This document shows positions 57,542 through 64,000 of a stretch of DNA of 64,000 bases, piece by piece (the first letter of the stretch is position 1; every line of letters starts with the position of its first letter). Position numbers and translations under genes: made by a program. This DNA is from Flavobacteriaceae bacterium CG2_30_34_30 (GTDB taxonomy: Bacteria > Bacteroidota > Bacteroidia > Flavobacteriales > Flavobacteriaceae), in the NCBI GenBank assembly GCA_001873105.1, contig MNYN01000051.1, positions 17,090 through 81,089 on the forward strand, given 5' to 3'. The notes beneath the pieces were generated by a model, which did no database searches, had not been told where the DNA came from, and saw only the letters and a program-made list of their open reading frames with translations.

Positions 57542-58678
57542 CTAATTATAATTTACTTTTCTTAAGATGCGCATGGTTTCTTTATAAGATTGATACACCA
57601 CACCATTTATATCTTTTAAATAGGATCTTGCATTAATTAGTTTTTCTTTTGCTTCTGAAAAATCATTAAAATAGCACAACAAATAACTAGCTGGCAGATT
57701 TTTTAAATCCACCTCCTCTCTTGGGTTTAAGGTTATGTTTTTTTTAATTTTCTCCATCAATATATTGTTGGTGTTATAAATGTGAAATAAGGTTTTTTTG
57801 TCAAATTTTGGCGGCTCAAATAATAATTTGGTTTCAATGGAATAAAAACCATTTTCCTGAAAATGAATTTGAAGCTCTTCTAGGGGGTAGTAGGTATGCT
57901 TTTTTTGCAAACCCAATTGTACATATTCCACAATCCTAAAATGATCTTCCGTAAAGCTAATGGAAACCTCGTCTAATGCCGAATAAAATAATCGCACTTG
58001 TTCGTTGATTAATTCAATATCCACTCTGGAATAAAACACCTTGTCTCCCGCTTTTTTCTTAATTCCAGCCCAACATACCACAAAAATTTCTTTAAACACT
58101 TTGTAAGAGGCCTCTAGGTCTTTGTGCCGGTGGTTAACAAAATCTATCACACCGTCTAAGGTCAATTGAATGTTGTTTTTTGCATGGGTTTCAATGCTTT
58201 CTACAATTTTTGAATTCACATCTTTAATTTCAATATCAAAAACTTTTGGCATAGAAATACTTCCATCTCTAAAAAAGACGGTTCCACCCCAATATTTCCA
58301 TATATTTTTTTTAAGTGCCGTAAGTTGGTTTATGGGCCTAATGGTTACAAGTCCAACAACTTTACCTTCGGGCAAATTCGGAAATGGGATATTTTCATAA
58401 GCAATTAACGGAGCATTAGTTAGATAAGCGTTCACTAAATTTTGAATTTTGCTGTCGTCAAAAAAGTCCACACCCACAATTTCATTGGTACTATCTTCAA
58501 TACCTACAACTATGTAGGAATTGTTTTTGGGATTGGAATTGCTCAATGCACAAATATGCTTTAAAAATTTTGCTTTACCTTCTTTGTTGCTTAAATCAAA
58601 CCGCAACTTTTTATCATAAAAACTGCACTCATCGTTGTGAGCTAATAGGTTTTTGATAAGAAGGCGTTTGTTAATCAT
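57542..58678 (-). CDS. AlbA_2/Schlafen-type putative DNA-binding/ATPase domain protein
   Basis: SNPKNNSYIVVGIEDSTNEIVGVDFFDDSKIQNLVNAYL. Confidence 0.85.
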   Translation of the reverse strand: MINKRLLIKNLLAHNDECSFYDKKLRFDLSNKEGKAKFLKHICALSNSNPKNNSYIVVGIEDSTNEIVGVDFFDDSKIQNLVNAYLTNAPLIAYENIPFPNLPEGKVVGLVTIRPINQLTALKKNIWKYWGGTVFFRDGSISMPKVFDIEIKDVNSKIVESIETHAKNNIQLTLDGVIDFVNHRHKDLEASYKVFKEIFVVCWAGIKKKAGDKVFYSRVDIELINEQVRLFYSALDEVSISFTEDHFRIVEYVQLGLQKKHTYYPLEELQIHFQENGFYSIETKLLFEPPKFDKKTLFHIYNTNNILMEKIKKNITLNPREEVDLKNLPASYLLCYFNDFSEAKEKLINARSYLKDINGVVYQSYKETMRILRKVNYN

Positions 58679-58727
58679 TTTTATTTTTTCTTTAAAGTGA
58701 GCATTTTGTTGCTCTATATTCTAAATT

Positions 58728-59489
58728 TTAAATACGTGTTTTGTTTACTATGGTACTACTTGCTTGATCCACACTCATTACCATCAAGTCTGCTATGTTT
58801 ACATGACTTGGGCGCGTAACCGTAAACCAAATAATATCGGCAATATCTTCAGGTAATAGAGGTTGAAAACCTTGATATACCTTATCTGCACGTTCTTTAT
58901 CTCCCTTAAAGCGCACTTCGCTGAAATTGGTTTTTACCATTCCGGGATGGATTGCGCCAACGCGAATTCCATTTCCGTTGAGGTCTATTCGCATGGCTTG
59001 ATTGATGGCGTCAACGGCATATTTACTTGCGCAATATACATTACCGTTAGGATATACTTCCTTTGCAGCAGTAGAACCTATATTTATAATATGTCCTGAT
59101 TTTTGAGCTATCATTTTCGGAATAATCGCCTTACTTACATAAAGTAGTCCTTTTATATTGATGTCCAACATGGCGTCCCAATCGTCTAAATTTCCGTTTT
59201 GGATGGAATCTAAACCGTGGGCGTTTCCGGCATTGTTAATTAAGATGTCAATTTTTGAAAAGGCTTCCGGTACAGTATTAATTTTTTTCAAAACCTCCTT
59301 TTTATCTCTAACGTCAAACAAAAGCGAATGCACTTCCGTCATACCTTGAAGTTCATTTACAAGTTTTTTCATACGTTCTTCATTTCTTCCACAAAGAATT
59401 AAACGAATTCCGTTTTTAGCAAAAACCCTTGCTGTTGCTTTTCCAATACCTGATGTTGCGCCTGTAATAAGGGCTGTTTTTGTGCTCAT
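58728..59489 (-). CDS. SDR family NAD(P)-dependent oxidoreductase
   Basis: ALITGATSGIGKATARVFA, NNAGNA, YCASKYAVDAI. Confidence 0.95.
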   Translation of the reverse strand: MSTKTALITGATSGIGKATARVFAKNGIRLILCGRNEERMKKLVNELQGMTEVHSLLFDVRDKKEVLKKINTVPEAFSKIDILINNAGNAHGLDSIQNGNLDDWDAMLDINIKGLLYVSKAIIPKMIAQKSGHIINIGSTAAKEVYPNGNVYCASKYAVDAINQAMRIDLNGNGIRVGAIHPGMVKTNFSEVRFKGDKERADKVYQGFQPLLPEDIADIIWFTVTRPSHVNIADLMVMSVDQASSTIVNKTRI

Positions 59490-59642
59490 TATTTTTATAA
59501 TTTATTGCCTTAAAAGTAATATAATTATAAATGAAATGGAAGTTAAAACTTAGTTAAGCGCCTAGTTAAACCTTGTTAAATGTAAATTTGTGAGGCAGAT
59601 AGTGGGTTACTATTGTACCTATTAATATTTAAAAACCTAACT

Positions 59643-60422
59643 ATGAAAAATTTATGGAAATTTAGTTTAGCAATTGCAGTTCTTATTTTTGCGGTTGCTT
59701 GTAGTAATGATGACTCCTCAGAAGCGGGAAAGGCGAGAGTAGCTGTTAGTTTGACAGATGCTCCCGGCGACTATGATGCTGTTTATGTTGACGTACAGGA
59801 TGTGGTTATTAAATATAGCGATAGTGAAGGGGACGTTTCAATAGGCGCAATAAACGCAGGAATTTATAACCTATTAGAGCTAACAGGAGGCGTAAGCGTT
59901 TTATTGGTTAATGATGAAATTCCTTCCGGTCACATTAGTCAAATGCGATTAATTTTAGGATCGGAAAACAGTGTAGTGGTTGATGGTGTTTCATATCCAC
60001 TTGCAACACCAAGCGCAGAACAATCCGGTTTAAAATTGCAAATTAATGAAACATTAGAACCAGGAATATTCTACGAGTTTATTTTAGATTTTGATGTAGA
60101 AGAATCTATTGTTGTTCAAGGTAACGGAAGTTATGTATTGAAACCGGTAATTCGAGCAAGTACGGTAGCTGAAAGCGGAGCTATAACAGGATTTGTACTT
60201 CCACTGAACACGCAAACCCTGGTAACAGCTACTAATGCAAACACTACTATTTCTGCATATACTAATCTGCAAGGAAAATTCTTTTTACACGGAGTTCCTG
60301 ATGGAATTTATACTGTAACTATACAGCCGGAAATCATTTCCGGATTAGAAACTGTTGTACTTACTAATGTTGAAGTTTCCAATGGATTGGTTACAGATCT
60401 TGGTACAACAACATTGCTATAG
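59643..60422 (+). CDS. DUF4382 domain lipoprotein
   Basis: Lipobox AVACSNDDSS; VSLTDAPGDYDAVYVDVQDVVI. Confidence 0.9.
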   Translation: MKNLWKFSLAIAVLIFAVACSNDDSSEAGKARVAVSLTDAPGDYDAVYVDVQDVVIKYSDSEGDVSIGAINAGIYNLLELTGGVSVLLVNDEIPSGHISQMRLILGSENSVVVDGVSYPLATPSAEQSGLKLQINETLEPGIFYEFILDFDVEESIVVQGNGSYVLKPVIRASTVAESGAITGFVLPLNTQTLVTATNANTTISAYTNLQGKFFLHGVPDGIYTVTIQPEIISGLETVVLTNVEVSNGLVTDLGTTTLL

Positions 60423-60447
60423 TCTTTTATTCACATATAAAATGGGA

Positions 60448-60475
60448 AGCAGCACAATTTTGTGCTGCTTTTTAT
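60448..60475 (+). terminator. Intrinsic terminator
   Basis: AGCAGCACAATTTTGTGCTGCT then TTTAT. Confidence 0.8.
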
Positions 60476-60560
60476 TTTTAACCAATTGTTAACAGGATAA
60501 CTGCAGATAATTTTCCAATTTGCAGCATCAAAAAATACAACCCTATAAAATGATTAAATT

Positions 60561-61565
60561 ATGGAAGAAACTAGCGCATCTATTGATATTGGAGTACTTA
60601 ATGAAAAAATAGAAAAAGAGAGTGCTTTTGTAGATATTTTGACGATGGAGATGAATAAAGTCATCATTGGTCAAAAACATATGATAGAACGGCTTTTAAT
60701 TGGCTTGTTAGGACAAGGACATATATTACTGGAAGGGGTTCCGGGACTTGCAAAAACACTTGCTATCAATACACTTTCGCAAGCGGTTCATGGGTCGTTT
60801 AGCAGAATTCAATTTACACCAGATTTATTGCCGGCTGATGTTATAGGAACCTTAATTTATAACATGAAACTCAATGATTTTAGTATTAAAAAAGGACCTA
60901 TTTTTGCCAATTTTGTTTTAGCTGATGAAATTAATAGAGCTCCCGCTAAAGTGCAATCTGCTCTTTTGGAAGCAATGCAGGAAAAACAAGTTACCATTGG
61001 CGAAGTGACCTATAAATTAGACCAGCCTTTTTTAGTAATGGCCACCATGAATCCTATTGAGCAAGAAGGAACCTATCCGCTTCCTGAAGCACAAATGGAT
61101 CGTTTTATGCTAAAAACTGTCATCAAATATCCTCAGATGCAGGATGAGCAACTTATCATAAGACAAAACTTAAAAGGTGCTTTTGATACCATTAATCCTG
61201 TAGTTACCTTAGATCAAATTTACCGGGCACAAGCAGCTGTGCGTGAAGTGTATATGGATGAGAAAATAGAAAAATATATTTTAGATATTGTTTTTGCTAC
61301 CCGGAATCCGGAAATATATAACCTTGCTGACCTTAAACCTTTGATTAATTACGGCGCCTCACCTCGTGGAAGTATCAACCTGGCAATTGCCGCAAAATGC
61401 TATGCTTTTATTAAAAGAAGAGGATACGTCATTCCTGAAGACGTTAGAGCAGTTGTTCATGATGTCCTTCGTCATAGAATAGGCATCACCTACGAAGCTG
61501 AAGCTGAAAATATAACTTCAGAAGATCTTATCAATAAAATTGTAAACCAAATTGAAGTGCCTTAG
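60561..61565 (+). CDS. MoxR family AAA ATPase
   Basis: HILLEGVPGLAKTLAINTLS; LADEINRAPAKVQSALLEAMQE; ATMNPIEQEGTYPLPEAQMDRF. Confidence 0.97.
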   Translation: MEETSASIDIGVLNEKIEKESAFVDILTMEMNKVIIGQKHMIERLLIGLLGQGHILLEGVPGLAKTLAINTLSQAVHGSFSRIQFTPDLLPADVIGTLIYNMKLNDFSIKKGPIFANFVLADEINRAPAKVQSALLEAMQEKQVTIGEVTYKLDQPFLVMATMNPIEQEGTYPLPEAQMDRFMLKTVIKYPQMQDEQLIIRQNLKGAFDTINPVVTLDQIYRAQAAVREVYMDEKIEKYILDIVFATRNPEIYNLADLKPLINYGASPRGSINLAIAAKCYAFIKRRGYVIPEDVRAVVHDVLRHRIGITYEAEAENITSEDLINKIVNQIEVP

Positions 61566-61651
61566 AGAATGGTTTTTGGCTATTTGAAAAAAGTTACCGT
61601 CGTTTTATCAACGAAACTGGCTTAAAATTTTCAAAATCATTACAAACAGAA

Positions 61652-62521
61652 ATGGACACAAAGGAATTACTAAAAAAAGTTAGAAAAATTGAAATTAAGA
61701 CCCGCCGTCTTAGTGACAATCTTTTTGGTGGCGAATACCACACCACATTTAAAGGTCGTGGTATGACTTTTAGTGAAGTACGTCAGTATCAATTTGGCGA
61801 TGATGTTAGAAATATTGATTGGAATGTTACCGCTAGATATAACGAACCCTTTATAAAAGTTTTTGAAGAAGAACGCGAACTTACTTTGATGCTGTTAGTA
61901 GATGTCAGTGGCTCTGAATATTTTGGCTCTACCCTACAATTTAAAAATGAAATAGTAACCGAAATCGCCGCAACACTTGCCTTTTCTGCCTTACAGAATA
62001 ACGACAAGATAGGGTTAGTGCTTTTTACCGATGAAATGGAATTGTACATTCCACCTAAAAAAGGTAAATCACACGTACTTCGCATCATAAGAGATTTGAT
62101 TGAGTTTGAACCTAAAAGCAAAAAAACCAATATAGAAAAAGCATTACAATTTCTGTCAAATGTGATGAAAAAGAAAGCCATTGTTTTTGTTATTTCCGAC
62201 TTTATAACTGATGAGGATTACAAAAATGCCTTGCGGATTGCTTCCAAAAAACATGACCTTACCGGAATAAGAATATACGATGAATTAGAACTTAGCATCC
62301 CAAATTTAGGAGTGGTTCAAATGGATGATGAAGAAAGTGGCGAAACCATGTTAGTTGATACCACCTCAAAAACAGTTAGAAATAACTATGCGAAATACTA
62401 TCGCGAGAAAGTAAATTTTTTCCAAGAAACCTTTAGCAGAAGTGGTGCCGGCACAATGGATTGCAGAGTGGATGAAAGTTATGTGAAAAAATTATTGGGT
62501 TATTTTAAAAGAAGAGCATGA
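61652..62521 (+). CDS. DUF58 domain protein
   Basis: GEYHTTFKGRGMTFSEVRQYQFGDDVRNIDWNVTARY. Confidence 0.96.
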   Translation: MDTKELLKKVRKIEIKTRRLSDNLFGGEYHTTFKGRGMTFSEVRQYQFGDDVRNIDWNVTARYNEPFIKVFEEERELTLMLLVDVSGSEYFGSTLQFKNEIVTEIAATLAFSALQNNDKIGLVLFTDEMELYIPPKKGKSHVLRIIRDLIEFEPKSKKTNIEKALQFLSNVMKKKAIVFVISDFITDEDYKNALRIASKKHDLTGIRIYDELELSIPNLGVVQMDDEESGETMLVDTTSKTVRNNYAKYYREKVNFFQETFSRSGAGTMDCRVDESYVKKLLGYFKRRA

Positions 62522-64000
62522 GTAATAACGAGTTAGGATTTAATATGTTTAAACCGCAATGGACTTTTGTGCTATTTGCCTGTTTACTAGGTTTTTTCTC
62601 AGGATTCTCTCAAGTAAAATCCAGTATTGATACAACATCCATACGTATAGGCGAAGAAATAAAATTCAGCATCTCTATCGAGGCAGATTCTTCAGCAAGA
62701 GTAACATTCCCCGAAGGGCAAACCTTTTTACCCTTAGAAGTCATCGAATTTTATAGCATAGACACCACTTTTGAACAAGCAAAAATCCGGCTTATTAAAA
62801 AATATGGACTTACTCAGTTTGACTCCGGAAAGTATGTCCTTCCTCGTCAAGCAATAAAAATTAACGAAACTGTTTTCTATACAGACTCTCTTTTAGTAGA
62901 AGTTGCTGATGTCGTTGTGGATACCACGAAACAAAAAATGTTTGATATTAAAGCGCTTATAGACGTGCCTCCTGTAAAAGGAGATTGGTTGCGTTATTTG
63001 CTTTGGATTGTACTGGCATTGCTAGTTATAAGTGGAATTATTTATTTACTTATTCAAAGAAAAAAGAAAATAGAAGAAGCCAAAAGACAATTGCCGCCTT
63101 ATGAAGAAGCTTTAGTTGCACTACAAACCCTTGACAATTCAGAATATCTAAAAAACAATCAAGTAAAAGATTACTATTCTACTCTTACCGAAATCGTAAA
63201 ACGATATTTAGATAGAGAAGTAGATGAAGCAGCTTTAGAAAGCACTACCGAGGAACTAATTGACCGACTAAAATTACACAAGGATTCCGGACACTTAGAT
63301 TTTGACCAAGAAACCATCGCCAAATTAAATCTAATTCTAAAAAGAGCCGATTTAATAAAATTTGCTAAAATGCAAATGGAGTCTGGTCAAGCTCAATTAG
63401 ATAGAAAAGACATAGAAAACATCATCAATGAAACCCATGAAGTCATTCCGGAACCCACAGAAGAGGAGTTATTACAAGATGCCCTATATCAAGAACAGCT
63501 TTTAAAGAAAAAGAAAAAGAAAAAACAAACAATAATTATCGGCTCGATGGTTTCTCTACTCCTCGTTGCATATGTTGTCCTGTCGTTAGTATTTGGACTT
63601 CAAACGGTAAAAGATACCATCTTTGGAAACTATACGAAAAGTCTGGCAGAAGCAACCTGGATAAAAAGTGAGTATGGAAGTCCTGCGGTAATTTTAGAAA
63701 CCCCAGATGTTTTATTTAGAGAAATAGATACTATCTCCCACGCCATTCTTTCAAAAGGTTTAGAGGATGTATTTACCTTTGGAGACATTCAAAACAAAGT
63801 ATTTATACTTGTGGGATCTACAAAAATTTCAGATGGACAACAAGTAAATCTAGAAACTGTTTTAGAAGAAAAATTAATGCTTTTAGAAACCAATGGTGCC
63901 ACAAACCTGATTGTTAAAAACGAACCATTTTCAACGGAAAAAGGAGTTTCGGGAATACGTGCCTATGGTGAATTTAATATTCGGGTTGCCGATAATAAAT
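62518..64000 (+). CDS. BatD-like membrane protein (partial, runs off window)
   Basis: ATGA overlap with the DUF58 stop; MSNNELGFNMFKPQWTFVLFACLLGFFSGFSQVKSSIDTTSIRIGEEIKFSISIEADSS...; open to window end; absent from the ORF track. Confidence 0.85.
   Translation, partial: MSNNELGFNMFKPQWTFVLFACLLGFFSGFSQVKSSIDTTSIRIGEEIKFSISIEADSSARVTFPEGQTFLPLEVIEFYSIDTTFEQAKIRLIKKYGLTQFDSGKYVLPRQAIKINETVFYTDSLLVEVADVVVDTTKQKMFDIKALIDVPPVKGDWLRYLLWIVLALLVISGIIYLLIQRKKKIEEAKRQLPPYEEALVALQTLDNSEYLKNNQVKDYYSTLTEIVKRYLDREVDEAALESTTEELIDRLKLHKDSGHLDFDQETIAKLNLILKRADLIKFAKMQMESGQAQLDRKDIENIINETHEVIPEPTEEELLQDALYQEQLLKKKKKKKQTIIIGSMVSLLLVAYVVLSLVFGLQTVKDTIFGNYTKSLAEATWIKSEYGSPAVILETPDVLFREIDTISHAILSKGLEDVFTFGDIQNKVFILVGSTKISDGQQVNLETVLEEKLMLLETNGATNLIVKNEPFSTEKGVSGIRAYGEFNIRVADNK

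Noticed and set aside
57542-58678. AlbA_2/Schlafen-type protein as a defence gene
   Set aside because: It sits with an ordinary metallophosphoesterase and SDR gene, with no defence partners or mobile context.
60561-64000. MoxR/DUF58/BatD-like cluster as a new AAA+ system
   Set aside because: Matches the well-known Bacteroidota Bat (aerotolerance) operon start.

Overview
This window is AT-rich chromosomal DNA from a Bacteroidota genome, most likely Flavobacteriaceae (T9SS C-terminal sorting tails, TAnnTTTG-type -7 boxes, typical flavobacterial gene order). Most of it is housekeeping: ribE-pdxA-DUF177-rpmF-fabH-accB-accC, asd-mscL-alr-tdk-rsmI, recJ, lpxH-like/queD/MATE, an AddB-like/AddA-like pair, kbl, sodB, a PurF-like protein, purN, acpP-fabF-rnc-pyk, dinB, nbaC plus an ALDH, and the start of a MoxR/DUF58/BatD-like cluster cut by the window end. 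There are two tRNAs. I see no rRNA, CRISPR array, integrase, transposase or known large defence system. The unusual material lies in small accessory patches. (i) A ~1.25 kb insert between pyk and dinB is flanked by a degenerate direct repeat of the dinB 3' end. (ii) A tandem pair of small-RNA-like units lies between sodB and the purF-like gene. (iii) A terminator-like hairpin sits inside the first codons of rnc. (iv) A decayed accessory patch downstream of recJ holds frameshifted and truncated remnants, a RelE/ParE-type toxin-antitoxin pair, and a GC-rich structured intergenic element. (v) One T9SS gene is broken by a single in-frame stop and has an intact paralog in the same window. (vi) A C-rich hairpin repeat appears to have become the 3' end of purN. 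I did not find a convincing large novel system. All calls come from reading the sequence, with no database searches.
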